NCBI GenBank assembly: GCA_027488935.1 | Contig: JAIYAP010000055.1 | Location: 1 to 42,450, forward strand | DNA from: Saprospiraceae bacterium | Lineage (GTDB): Bacteria; Bacteroidota; Bacteroidia; Chitinophagales; Saprospiraceae | Reading direction: 5' to 3' | Length of the DNA stretch: 42,450 nucleotides | Part shown: positions 9,468 to 17,405 of the stretch, piece by piece | Layout of the letters: each line of letters begins with the position of its first letter | Position numbering within the stretch: position 1 is the stretch's first letter | Notes under the pieces: generated by a model | What the model was told of the DNA's origin: nothing | Databases searched by the model: none | The model's input: only the letters and a program-made list of their open reading frames with translations | Position numbers and translations under genes: made by a program

Positions 9468-11027
9468 TTAGCCCGGGTTATTCAGCCTGATTTCATCATC
9501 GTTACCATCAATAAATCGGTATTCATTTAAATGGAAATCTGCATTAGCCTCAATTCGAATCCAGCGGTTGTACTTGATAAACCAGTTGATTTGGCGTTTG
9601 TGCCAATTTTTGCGCAGATAAGATTCCAAATAAGGGTGCACCGTAATTGCCAGGGGCGCTTTTGGCCGTGATTGCATAACATATTCCAGGTCGCGTTCAA
9701 TTTCGTCAGTCAGTAGGATGGTCGCATTCACTTTTCCGGTACCGCCACAAGCAGGACAGTCTTCCGAAGTATTGATTACCACTTCCGGGCGTGCGCGCTC
9801 GCGGGTAATCTGCATCAAGCCAAATTTGGAAAGGGGCAGGATGGTATGTTGCGCGCGATCCTTTCGCATAAAATCTTCCATGGCTTTCGCCAGTTGTTTT
9901 TTATGCTCCAGGTTTTTCATGTCGATAAAGTCGATCACGATCAAGCCTCCGATATCACGTAACCTGATTTGGCGGGCGATTTCTTCCGCGGCCTCCAGGT
10001 TTACGCCAAAAATAGTTTGTTCGACATCAGCGGTTGTCATTTTATGGCCGCTGTTTACATCCACAACATGCATGGCCTCGGTCTTTTCAATGACAACATA
10101 GGCGCCACTATTCATGGTAGCAGTTTTGCCGAAAGAAGCTTTTATTTGCTTCGTTACGCCAAAAGCATCAAAAATAGACTTATTTCCATTGTGGAGTTGT
10201 GCGATATTGACCTGTTCGGGGCTGATATTTTGCAGGTATGCACGAATATCGGTGTACAGTTCTTTGTCATTTACCACAATTCGGCTAAAACCATCACTGA
10301 GCATGTCACGCAACACACTGGCAGGCTTATCGAGTTCGCTCAATAATTTTGCCGGCGCGCTTTCCGTTTTCAGTTGTTGGAAAATATCTTCCCATTGGCC
10401 GACCAATCGGGTAAGTTCTTCATGCAGTTCCTGTACTTTTTTACCTTCTGCTGCGGTCCGAATAATGATACCAAAGTTCTTAGGTTTGATGCTTTCTGCG
10501 AGCGTATGGAGGCGCTTGCGTTCTTCAGAACTGGAAATCTTTTTAGAAACAGAAACGGCATCCGAAAACGGCGACAAAACCATATACCGGCCGGGCAAGG
10601 TAAGTTCACAGGAAAGCCTTGGGCCTTTTGTGGAGATAGGTTCCTTTAAGATTTGTACGAGAACGGGCCAGCGCTTATTGAGCACTTGGTCAATTTTTCC
10701 GGTTTTGACAATTTCATCATCAAATTTGAAATTATCCAGTTTGTGGGTATTAATGCTGCCATTTATGACCCCATTTGACCATTTAACCAGCGAACGCAAT
10801 TTTGGACCCAGGTCGGTATAATGCAAAAAAGCATCTTTTCGGTGCCCAATATCGACAAAAGCGGCATTGAGTCCGGGCATCATTTTCCGTATTTTTCCGA
10901 TAAAAATATCGCCTACGGTAAAATTGTTATTCGTTTTTTGATGTTGGAGTTCGGTAAGTTTACCACCTTCCAATAAGGCAAGTTCAACGCCAGACTCGGT
11001 GGCATTGATAATGAGTTCTTTATCCAC
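9468..11027 (-). CDS. rng: ribonuclease E/G family endoribonuclease (519 aa from a GTG start)
   Basis: RNase G/E cleaves single-stranded RNA in rRNA maturation and mRNA turnover. The protein begins with the conserved DKELIINATESG segment, followed by an S1 domain (about residues 36-110, VGDIFIGKIRKMMPGLNAAFVDIG). It carries both catalytic aspartates, D323 in HVVDVNSG and D366 in VIDFIDM, spaced 43 residues apart as in E. coli RNase E (D303/D346). The zinc-link CPACGGTGK starts at C424. The frame is open upstream to a TTG at 11228, but those 67 codons (Cys/Arg/Pro-rich, no family similarity) look like translated intergenic DNA. The GTG at 11027 matches the family N-terminus and was chosen. A terminator at 11308-11344 separates it from the upstream small gene, so its promoter should lie in 11028-11307. 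Confidence 0.92.
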   Translation of the reverse strand: MDKELIINATESGVELALLEGGKLTELQHQKTNNNFTVGDIFIGKIRKMMPGLNAAFVDIGHRKDAFLHYTDLGPKLRSLVKWSNGVINGSINTHKLDNFKFDDEIVKTGKIDQVLNKRWPVLVQILKEPISTKGPRLSCELTLPGRYMVLSPFSDAVSVSKKISSSEERKRLHTLAESIKPKNFGIIIRTAAEGKKVQELHEELTRLVGQWEDIFQQLKTESAPAKLLSELDKPASVLRDMLSDGFSRIVVNDKELYTDIRAYLQNISPEQVNIAQLHNGNKSIFDAFGVTKQIKASFGKTATMNSGAYVVIEKTEAMHVVDVNSGHKMTTADVEQTIFGVNLEAAEEIARQIRLRDIGGLIVIDFIDMKNLEHKKQLAKAMEDFMRKDRAQHTILPLSKFGLMQITRERARPEVVINTSEDCPACGGTGKVNATILLTDEIERDLEYVMQSRPKAPLAITVHPYLESYLRKNWHKRQINWFIKYNRWIRIEANADFHLNEYRFIDGNDDEIRLNNPG

Positions 11028-11307
11028 GATGGTAATATTGGTTTGCAACAAGCAACAACAATAAGCCCTTCGACCGGTTACCGGGAGTGGTACGGGCGTC
11101 AAAGTGGGCCGTCGAGAATAAAGTTCGGGATTGACGACGCGCTTCACAGCGCATTCATCCGGCCGATGCAACAAGGAGGAGGGTAACAAAGCGCACATTA
11201 TCCAAATGGGGCAGTTGGATATCGGCAAAATGAAGAAAACTAAGCTTGTCGCAACTCGAAAAGTGTCAATCAGGTGGACTTAGTGTGTCCTGATGCGGGC
11301 ATACCGC
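11028..11307. other. non-coding leader of rng, no clear promoter
   Basis: Between the rng GTG and the upstream terminator lie 280 bp with no convincing gene. The region contains GC-rich inverted motifs (ACCGGTTACCGG at about 11075, CATCCGGCCGATG at about 11157). No clean TAnnTTTG was found on the minus strand; TAGTTTTC at about 11241-11234 is a 7/8 match. It probably holds the rng promoter and a 5' leader. Confidence 0.4.
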
Positions 11308-11344
11308 AAAAAAACTTTCCAAAAGCAAGAGGCTTCCGGAAAGT
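11308..11344 (-). terminator. intrinsic terminator after the 31-aa gene
   Basis: Read on the minus strand, ACTTTCC (11344-11338) pairs with GGAAAGT (11320-11314), with additional inner pairing, and runs into seven T residues (11314-11308). The opposite side also has a short T-run, so it may work both ways. Confidence 0.7.
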
Positions 11345-11433
11345 CTTTTTGTTCGACGGTGGCCGTTGGCGCTGGCCCCAGTAGCACCGGTTTTTTGCCG
11401 AAAGGCATTAAGCCGAAGCCTGTGGTTCAGACA

Positions 11434-11529
11434 CTATCGGTTTTTCTTCTTATGGCGATTCTTACGCAGGCGTTTTTTACGCTTGTGAGTGGCAATTTTG
11501 TGACGTTTACGTTTTTTTCCGCAAGGCAT
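11434..11529 (-). CDS. AURKAIP1/COX24-domain very basic small protein (31 aa)
   Basis: A 31-codon frame reads MPCGKKRKRHKIATHKR and continues with Lys/Arg/His to the stop TAG at 11436-11434. This matches the tiny, strongly conserved Bacteroidota protein annotated as AURKAIP1/COX24 domain-containing, related to mitochondrial mS38 and actinobacterial bS22-type ribosomal proteins. More than half of the residues are Lys, Arg or His, consistent with rRNA binding in the small ribosomal subunit; that role is inference from the family. The gene lies between the TPR gene and rng and has its own terminator. A 7/8 promoter match (TAACTTTC) lies about 20 bp upstream of the ATG. It is easily missed because of its length. 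Confidence 0.85.
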   Translation of the reverse strand: MPCGKKRKRHKIATHKRKKRLRKNRHKKKNR

Positions 11530-11627
11530 ACTGCTGCAAATTGAAAGTTAAAGTTCTGTGATCCGTTTGACTTAACTAATTGGGTGACTGCACGCAATCT
11601 TGTCCAGGTAGCAATTTTCAATTCGGA

Positions 11628-12410
11628 CTATTTATTACAAATCTTGGCGAATTGCGCCGATTTATCCATTTGACCTGCTCCCTCATAGGCTTTTGCCAAG
11701 AGGCAGGGGGTATTAAAATTGGTTTTATCCAAACTCCAGGCCTTTTCCAACCGGTCGATGGCGCGTTGCCATTGTCCTGTTTTGATAGCCAAACGCCCAA
11801 GTGCGTTATATACAGCCGGGCTTTCTGGATATTTTTTTTCCAAATCCCGCAACAACAACACGGCTTTCATCGGATTGTCTGGCGGCGGATTTTCGGCATA
11901 TACTAAAGCAAGGTTCACACTATGCTCTGGTTTGTCCGGGTTTAATGCAGCGGCTTTTTCGAAAGCACCCTTAGCATGTTGGGCACAAAAATCGCGCAAA
12001 GATGGTTCTTGACTGGCAATCAGGGCATTATAGAAGGTTGCCCCCACGACCGACCAAGCAGTATCTGCCTTTTCAATTTCGGCAACTTGTTCTGCATAGA
12101 TCCCAGAAACAGGTGTTTGCCCAGCATTATACCACAATGCTGATAATTGTTTGAGTGCTGCCACCCTTTCTACATCATTTTTAGATGCAGTAAGCTCTGC
12201 TTCTACTTTACCAACCGCTGTGCGCAAACCATCATCTGCGTGTGATTTAGCTTCAGCCAGCATCGCACCGAAACCTGGGGCTTCATCTTGCGCAGCCGAT
12301 GCGTCTTCCAGTTTTTTTTGGGCAGATGGTTTGGTATCAAAACCAAGGTAGAGGCCCAAAAACAGTGCCAATGCCAAAAAAAGTACCAGAAATTGCGTTC
12401 TTGTCATCAT
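11628..12410 (-). CDS. membrane-anchored tetratricopeptide repeat protein (260 aa)
   Basis: An N-terminal hydrophobic helix (about residues 6-24, FLVLFLALALFLGLYLGF) would anchor the protein in the inner membrane. A linker and TPR-like helical pairs follow, clearest in the C-terminal half (AALNPDKPEHSVNLALVYAE, SPAVYNALGRLAIKTGQW, NFNTPCLLAKAYEGAGQM). TPRs form protein-binding scaffolds; the partner is unknown. The gene is 51 bp downstream of HU and upstream of the COX24-like gene and rng. An HU-TPR-rng order is, from memory, recurrent in Bacteroidota. Tandem ATGs at 12410 and 12407 are equally good starts. Confidence 0.8.
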   Translation of the reverse strand: MMTRTQFLVLFLALALFLGLYLGFDTKPSAQKKLEDASAAQDEAPGFGAMLAEAKSHADDGLRTAVGKVEAELTASKNDVERVAALKQLSALWYNAGQTPVSGIYAEQVAEIEKADTAWSVVGATFYNALIASQEPSLRDFCAQHAKGAFEKAAALNPDKPEHSVNLALVYAENPPPDNPMKAVLLLRDLEKKYPESPAVYNALGRLAIKTGQWQRAIDRLEKAWSLDKTNFNTPCLLAKAYEGAGQMDKSAQFAKICNK

Positions 12411-12461
12411 ATAGGTCGAATACGAACTTTATGTTAGGCCCGTATCACGATTCATTTCGAT

Positions 12462-12773
12462 TTATTCTTCTCCGTCGTCGTCTGGCAACGAAGTAACATT
12501 CACCTTAACTGCTTCAGTGAAAATTTTCGCTGGCTTGAAAGAAGGAATGTAATGTTCAGGGATCTCGATCGACTTCCCTTTTTTGATGTTGCGGCCCACT
12601 TTTTTAGCGCGTTTCTTAATTACGAAACTGCCAAATCCGCGGATATAAACGTTTTCTCCGCTTTGCATTGTAGACTTAATTTCCTTAAAAAGTTCCTCCA
12701 GAGCAACGAGTACGTCAACTTTCGCAACTCCAGTCTTTTCGGAAATAGCATTCACCAGGTCAGCCTTTCTCAT
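12462..12773 (-). CDS. HU/IHF family DNA-binding protein (103 aa)
   Basis: Nucleoid-associated, DNA-bending protein. The N-terminal dimerisation helices begin MRKADLVNAISEKTG. The beta-arm signature is present in full: GFGSFVIKKRAKKVGRNIKK, then IEIPEHYIPSFKPAK (about residues 46-83). The acidic C-terminal tail (LPDDDGEE) extends slightly beyond the ~90-residue norm. It heads the minus-strand block that continues into the TPR gene. A TATTTTTG -7 match lies at 12814-12807 with TTTG at 12840-12837 as a possible -33. Confidence 0.95.
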   Translation of the reverse strand: MRKADLVNAISEKTGVAKVDVLVALEELFKEIKSTMQSGENVYIRGFGSFVIKKRAKKVGRNIKKGKSIEIPEHYIPSFKPAKIFTEAVKVNVTSLPDDDGEE

Positions 12774-12806
12774 GTTTTAGTTCGTTGATTTTGAACAAGT
12801 TATGAA

Positions 12807-12840
12807 CAAAAATAGGGTGTTCGAAAAAACGAGACGCAAA
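12807..12840 (-). promoter_or_regulatory. candidate promoter of the HU gene
   Basis: Minus-strand TATTTTTG (12814-12807) matches the Bacteroidota -7 consensus TAnnTTTG. TTTG at 12840-12837 could be the -33 element, 22 bp away. The start codon is at 12773. Confidence 0.45.
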
Positions 12841-13026
12841 GATCGTACTTTTTTTGACCTGTGCAAACTTTTGGCGAAAAAAACTACAATCTTTTGTTGC
12901 GTTTTTTTATCCAATGCAAAATGAAAATAAAATAGATCGGTTGTCTGCGCTTTCGGGTGCAAACTCGCTCTTATTCAGCACTCTACAAACATTTTTCCTG
13001 AAAAATATTCATCTACCGGGTTCTAA

Positions 13027-13056
13027 AGAGGCAATTTTATATACATTTGTGCCTCT
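13027..13056 (+). promoter_or_regulatory. candidate yicC promoter framed by a 7-bp dyad
   Basis: TACATTTG at 13042-13049 matches the -7 consensus. It lies inside a perfect inverted repeat AGAGGCA (13027-13033) / TGCCTCT (13050-13056). A factor binding the dyad would occlude the promoter; regulation is inference. Confidence 0.45.
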
Positions 13057-13068
13057 ATGATATGAAGA

Positions 13069-13101
13069 TCCCACCAAATTTGCATGCATTATTCGGTGGG
13101 A
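13069..13101 (+). promoter_or_regulatory. hairpin in the yicC leader
   Basis: TCCCACC (13069-13075) and GGTGGGA (13095-13101) pair perfectly across a 19-nt loop that contains the palindrome GCATGC. It would lie in the transcribed leader, 50 nt before the yicC start, and has no T-run, so it is not a classic terminator. Confidence 0.45.
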
Positions 13102-13151
13102 ATGCCTAAAACTCCAAACAATCGTTCACATTTACCTTTTTCTGCACCTAT

Positions 13152-14027
13152 ATGTTGCTTTCGATGACGGGTTATGGTCGTGCCCATGGTAGTTATGGTG
13201 ATAAAACAATCACTGTTGAACTTCGCACGTTAAATTCTAAAATGACCGATATTAAATTGCGGTTTCCTGGCGAGTACAAGGAAAAGGAGGTGGAAATACG
13301 CAAAATGATCAGCGATCATGCCGAACGTGGTAAGATTGATTTTGTCCTTGAAGTGCAAAATGCAGATGGCGCAGCCCCGGTAAGTTTGAATATTGCCCTA
13401 TTTAAAGGCTATTACCGTGAATTGACAAAACTCGCCCAGGAATTGAACATGGATACGGGCGAAATCATGCAAACGATTTTGCGTATCCCCAATGTAGTTT
13501 CTTCCGCATCCGGAGATTTAGACGAAGCGGAATGGGCCGTTATTGCCGACACCATCAACCGTACCCTGCAAGCGTTACATGCTTTTCGCAAACAGGAGGG
13601 CAAGGCCTTGGAGGCTGATTTGCGCTTACGGGTAGCAAATATTATGTTATTGCTTACTGAAATCACCCCTTTCGAACAAGAACGGTTCACACGCATGCGC
13701 GAGCGCCTACTGCATAACTTGGAAGAAGGCCTGGGCAAAGAAAATGTGGATATGAACCGTTATGAACAGGAAATTTTGCACTACCTGGAAAAGATGGACA
13801 TCACGGAAGAAAAGGTAAGGCTTGAGCAGCATTGCAAATATTTCCTGGAGCAAATAGAAAACAAGCAACAGTCGGCCGGGCGCACCCTCAATTTCATTTC
13901 GCAGGAAATGGGACGCGAAATCAACACCCTGGGAGCAAAAGCCTACGATTCAGATATGCAAAAGCTGGTGGTGCAAATGAAAGATGAGTTAGAAAAAATA
14001 AAGGAACAACTAGCCAATGTTTTGTAA
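13152..14027 (+). CDS. yicC: YicC family endoribonuclease (291 aa)
   Basis: Full-length member of the YicC family, whose E. coli representative is an endoribonuclease affecting small-RNA stability. The N-terminus MLLSMTGYGRAHG and VELRTLNSKMTDIKLRFP are the family's conserved YicC_N start. The C-terminal DUF1732 part ends REINTLGAKAYDSDMQKLVVQ followed by KDELEKIKEQLANVL, also canonical. Length (~290 aa) is typical. It leads a plus-strand group; the next gene starts 89 bp downstream. A dyad-framed promoter and a leader hairpin precede it. Confidence 0.93.
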   Translation: MLLSMTGYGRAHGSYGDKTITVELRTLNSKMTDIKLRFPGEYKEKEVEIRKMISDHAERGKIDFVLEVQNADGAAPVSLNIALFKGYYRELTKLAQELNMDTGEIMQTILRIPNVVSSASGDLDEAEWAVIADTINRTLQALHAFRKQEGKALEADLRLRVANIMLLLTEITPFEQERFTRMRERLLHNLEEGLGKENVDMNRYEQEILHYLEKMDITEEKVRLEQHCKYFLEQIENKQQSAGRTLNFISQEMGREINTLGAKAYDSDMQKLVVQMKDELEKIKEQLANVL

Positions 14028-14116
14028 TTAGACCTAGGTTAAAATGTTAAAATTGGTGAAGTTGAAAATAAGCGGTAGAAAAAACCGTCTTTCAACACGC
14101 AACTAAACATTCCGCG

Positions 14117-15040
14117 ATGGCATCAAGCCTTTTCCGGTTATCCATTCTGACCTGTCTTTGTATATTCTTTTGTGCGCCTTTAGCCTTCGCACAATTAGCT
14201 GATTTCCGTCAGGACAAAGTTTTTTTTCAAAAAAAGAAACAAGATTTCAATCTATGGCTAAAGCAAAACAATTTATCGGGTATTTTTCGGGCAGATAGTA
14301 TTGCTGTTTCGACCCAATCCGTAACCCTTTTCATTAAACCAGTTTACAGAGGGAAACAGGTTTGTGACTCCATGCAATGCGCTTGGAACCAACTTGAGCG
14401 GTCCAACAAACAGTTGAGCGGTCAGTTTTTTCACGAACGTTTGCTGCATAAGTGGGCTTTTTTGGCTGAAGTGCACGAGGACCAGGCCGTTGTAGTAGTA
14501 CGTTGCCATGATCCAGCCCATTTTTCGGCCAAAATATACAGCAACAAAGGTAAAATTCCTGTAGAAACGCTGAGCATTCGGTCGGGTGTAGTAGCAGAAG
14601 TTACGACCCCAGCTTCTTTGCAAGGGGTAAATGTAGGAGATAACAAGATGCTTTTGCAAGGCAAGCAGGTTGCTGCCGTTTGTCAAGCAGCCCGGCGCTA
14701 CCTCGTAGGTGTATATAAAGCAAAAGGGACACCTATATTATGGAAAGCAAAAATTGACAGTTCTTATACCACTTACGACGAATTTGTGCTCGAAGTTACG
14801 CACCTTAGCAATGAAATTTGCCCAGATGGTTACTTCGAATACCACCGAATTTACGTAAAAGGTTTGCAGAAAGGCAATGATGTAGAACTTTCTTGGGAAT
14901 TTCAGGGAAAATACGGTTCTGGCATCATTTTTCCTCCACGTAAAAACGACTATAAGGACATGGATTTGCGTTATAAAACCAGCCTCGAAGAATACCAACG
15001 CCAACTTTTCAAAAAATTAATGGACGCGCTACGCTCATGA
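14117..15040 (+). CDS. secreted protein of unknown function (307 aa)
   Basis: I do not recognise this family. A signal peptide is evident (hydrophobic stretch LFRLSILTCLCIFFCAPLAFA, cleavage near residue 25), so it should enter the periplasm or beyond. The mature part is mixed alpha/beta, with scattered cysteines (for example VCDSMQC) and a Lys/Arg-rich C-terminus. No catalytic signature or sorting domain is visible. Its stop overlaps the start of the next gene (ATGA, 4-bp overlap), implying translational coupling to the small membrane protein downstream. Confidence 0.7.
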   Translation: MASSLFRLSILTCLCIFFCAPLAFAQLADFRQDKVFFQKKKQDFNLWLKQNNLSGIFRADSIAVSTQSVTLFIKPVYRGKQVCDSMQCAWNQLERSNKQLSGQFFHERLLHKWAFLAEVHEDQAVVVVRCHDPAHFSAKIYSNKGKIPVETLSIRSGVVAEVTTPASLQGVNVGDNKMLLQGKQVAAVCQAARRYLVGVYKAKGTPILWKAKIDSSYTTYDEFVLEVTHLSNEICPDGYFEYHRIYVKGLQKGNDVELSWEFQGKYGSGIIFPPRKNDYKDMDLRYKTSLEEYQRQLFKKLMDALRS

Positions 15041-15543
15041 GTACGACCCGCACACATACGATAGGCAGATCTATGGCCGACACCAATTCAGTACCCGACA
15101 CCACCAAAACCAGTTCGACCGAATTGTCGCCCCGCACGCGTATTGCGCGCCTGATTTTGGTATACCATTTTACCCTGATCGCTGCCGCCAGCGTATTTTA
15201 TATCATGAAGGGATTTGACTTTGAGGAGTTTACCTCGCTCATCGGGATCCTTGCGCCAGTTACTGCGCTATATGGAGGAGCGGTTTTTCGGTTTATCGGA
15301 CGCAGTATTACTGAACCAAACCTGAACGGGCAAAACAGCGCACCGATTAATGGTTTGGTAAAATGGCTTGTTAATGGGCACTTTGCAGCGATGATGGCCC
15401 TCATTTCCATGAAAGCACTTGCGCCCAATATTCTGAATTTCCAGGACATGACGATGTTTTTGACCCTGGTAGAGTCAGCACTGGGCGTTTACATGGGCAA
15501 TATTATCCTTGCCTTGTTTGAGGATGGGAAAAAAGAAGCCTAA
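15037..15543 (+). CDS. small integral membrane protein of unknown function (168 aa)
   Basis: Unrecognised. A polar N-terminus of about 40 residues rich in Thr/Ser is followed by about four hydrophobic segments (LILVYHFTLIAAASVFYIM; LIGILAPVTALYGGAVFRFI; a shorter one near WLVNGHFAAMMALISM; and LTLVESALGVYMGNIILALF). The start at 15037 overlaps the preceding stop; a second ATG at 15073 (MADTNSV) is possible. Coupling suggests it acts with the secreted protein upstream. It ends 6 bp from the convergent purQ stop. Confidence 0.65.
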   Translation: MSTTRTHTIGRSMADTNSVPDTTKTSSTELSPRTRIARLILVYHFTLIAAASVFYIMKGFDFEEFTSLIGILAPVTALYGGAVFRFIGRSITEPNLNGQNSAPINGLVKWLVNGHFAAMMALISMKALAPNILNFQDMTMFLTLVESALGVYMGNIILALFEDGKKEA

Positions 15544-15549
15544 AAAATA

Positions 15550-16254
15550 CTACTGGGCAACTGCAAGGCCGATCAAGGACTCGAATAATGCCTTGCCATC
15601 GGTATTTCCTAATACCGTTTCGGCGGCACGTTCTGGATGCGGCATCATACCAAATACATTGCGGTTTGCATTGCAAATACCGGCGATGTTGCGCGATGCG
15701 CCATTGGGATTGCCCGCTTCATTAATTTTGCCATCCTCTGTGCAATAGCGAAATAGTACCTGGTTATTTGCTTCCAATTGATCCAGGGTTTGCTCGTCGG
15801 CATAATACCGGCCTTCGGCATGTGCAATCGGGATTTTAAGTGCCTGCTCTAAATCCAGGTTTGCAGTGATCAAGGAATCATTGGTAACTGCCCGTAACCA
15901 GGTGTTTTTACAGATAAACTGCTGGTTTGCATTACGCAGCAATACGCCTGGCAACAATCCGGCCTCGCAAAGTATCTGAAAGCCATTACAAACACCAAAA
16001 ACAAGGCCACCTGCTTGGGCAAATGCCTTTACCGCCTGCATAATTGGCGAAAATTGTGCAATTGCGCCCGCACGCACGTAATCACCATAGGAGAAGCCTC
16101 CCGGCAATACCACACAATCACCAGGGCCAAAGCCAGGCAATGCCTGTTCTTTATGCCATAACTTTATGGTTTCCTGGCCCATCACGTCGCGTAAAACGTG
16201 CACCATATCATCATCACAATTGGAACCTGGAAAAACAATTACGCCAAACTTCAT
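15550..16254 (-). CDS. purQ: phosphoribosylformylglycinamidine synthase glutaminase subunit PurQ (234 aa)
   Basis: Class I glutamine amidotransferase subunit supplying ammonia to PurL for conversion of FGAR to FGAM in purine synthesis. The start MKFGVIVFPGSNCD is canonical. The nucleophile is C89 in FGVCNGFQIL, and the His/Glu pair is H206/E208 in MMPHPERAAE. Length matches the small PurQ of the PurS/PurQ/PurL system, although purS and purL are not in the window. A TTG two codons upstream (16260) is a worse start than the ATG at 16254. It lies 45 bp after the DUF6427-like gene and may be at the end of a transcript with it. Confidence 0.96.
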   Translation of the reverse strand: MKFGVIVFPGSNCDDDMVHVLRDVMGQETIKLWHKEQALPGFGPGDCVVLPGGFSYGDYVRAGAIAQFSPIMQAVKAFAQAGGLVFGVCNGFQILCEAGLLPGVLLRNANQQFICKNTWLRAVTNDSLITANLDLEQALKIPIAHAEGRYYADEQTLDQLEANNQVLFRYCTEDGKINEAGNPNGASRNIAGICNANRNVFGMMPHPERAAETVLGNTDGKALFESLIGLAVAQ

Positions 16255-16299
16255 GGTCAAAAAAATTAAAAATGCATTTGATATGAAAACTGCCTTGTC

Positions 16300-17286
16300 C
16301 TAAAATGGGAAAAATTGTAAAAAAAACAAGGCTCCCAACAAGATCAAGTGAAAAATCTCCGCCATAACGCGGCTCCTTACCGCCATAAAACCCATTGCCA
16401 GAAAAATACCCACACTAGGCATTACAATCATAAAATGCGCCAAAAAAGGCTCTTTTGAAAGTAAATACCCAAGGCTCCCCATCACAAAAAACCAATAGAG
16501 CACACTGATTGATTTTTGCGTTTGAATCAATTTGCGCGAATAATAGGAACTAAATCCTAAAATCACGACCAAGAAAAGAAAGAGTAAGAAACCCAGTTCA
16601 TAATATTGAACAATAGGTATCGAGGCTCCAAAATTGTAAAAACCCCAAATTTCTACAAAATTCCTTTTAAAAAACAAGCCTCCCACATCATACCAAAAGC
16701 ATCCTAACCAAACGAGTACCGTGGCAACTAAAATGGCCGAAACAAAAACCAATTGTTCCCGAACAGCAAATGAACGCATTACATTAAGTCCGGCAAGCGC
16801 TGCGATCAGTAAAAATAGTGCATGTGGGTAAAACAACACGCCCACGGTGATCCACAAAGCTGCATCAAAAATGAGGGCAATGGCATTGGGCGTTTTATAC
16901 ACCTTCAAAATCCGACGAATACTAATTGGTACAAAAAAAGTAGCCACTAAAGGCGGGCTCAGAAACAGAAAGTCGGGTAAAATGGCTGTTACTAAGACAA
17001 AAAACATCCCAGGCAGCCAATTTCGGTCATTTAAAATACGGAACTCATCCGCCAAGTTATTTACCAACAGTGCCTGGATAAAAATCAACAAAGCCGCCAC
17101 GCCTGCAGAAATTAAGGTATGATCCGTTGCCCATTGAAACATTAAATCATACAATACCCCACCTTGATTTATTTGAGGTGCCGTCGGTACTACAAAACCC
17201 AAAAAAGCGGCGCCATGCGTCAATAAGACGTACAAGGCCAAGGGTATTGTAGTAACGATCTGGTTATTTCTGAAAAAAGCGATCAC
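16300..17286 (-). CDS. DUF6427-like polytopic membrane protein (328 aa)
   Basis: An integral membrane protein with roughly nine to eleven helices. The N-terminus from the GTG at 17286 reads (M)IAFFRNNQIVTTIPL, resembling the short cytosolic start of Bacteroidota DUF6427 proteins (MI..FF..N). I therefore chose it over a TTG at 17322, whose extra codons show no such similarity. A loop with LNDRNWLPGMFFVLVTAILP is also family-like. Function is unknown. A TACCTTCG element at 17362-17355, close to the Bacteroidota -7 consensus, may serve as its own promoter. Confidence 0.68.
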   Translation of the reverse strand: MIAFFRNNQIVTTIPLALYVLLTHGAAFLGFVVPTAPQINQGGVLYDLMFQWATDHTLISAGVAALLIFIQALLVNNLADEFRILNDRNWLPGMFFVLVTAILPDFLFLSPPLVATFFVPISIRRILKVYKTPNAIALIFDAALWITVGVLFYPHALFLLIAALAGLNVMRSFAVREQLVFVSAILVATVLVWLGCFWYDVGGLFFKRNFVEIWGFYNFGASIPIVQYYELGFLLFLFLVVILGFSSYYSRKLIQTQKSISVLYWFFVMGSLGYLLSKEPFLAHFMIVMPSVGIFLAMGFMAVRSRVMAEIFHLILLGALFFLQFFPF

Positions 17287-17405
17287 GATGCGGTTTGAAG
17301 CAGGGTAAGTTGTAAAACGCAACCTGCATTTTAATTTGCCCTGATTTTAAGGGGCGAAGGTACGATAAAATATTGGCCAGACTGAGCGCCATTGGGGGCA
17401 ATATT

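Larger units (their letters stand above)
12774..13151. other. 378-bp divergent intergenic region between HU and yicC
   Basis: No gene is visible. It contains the HU promoter candidate on the left and, on the right, the yicC promoter dyad (13027-13056) and a leader hairpin (13069-13101). The middle is AT-rich with homopolymer runs. Confidence 0.6.

Noticed and set aside
9718-10821. Several long plus-strand open frames opposite rng
   Set aside because: They are antisense to a gene with full catalytic motifs and have no recognisable domain or start context.
12854-13060. 68-codon plus-strand frame between HU and yicC
   Set aside because: It has a TTG start, low-complexity peptide and overlaps the promoter dyad; it looks like non-coding DNA.
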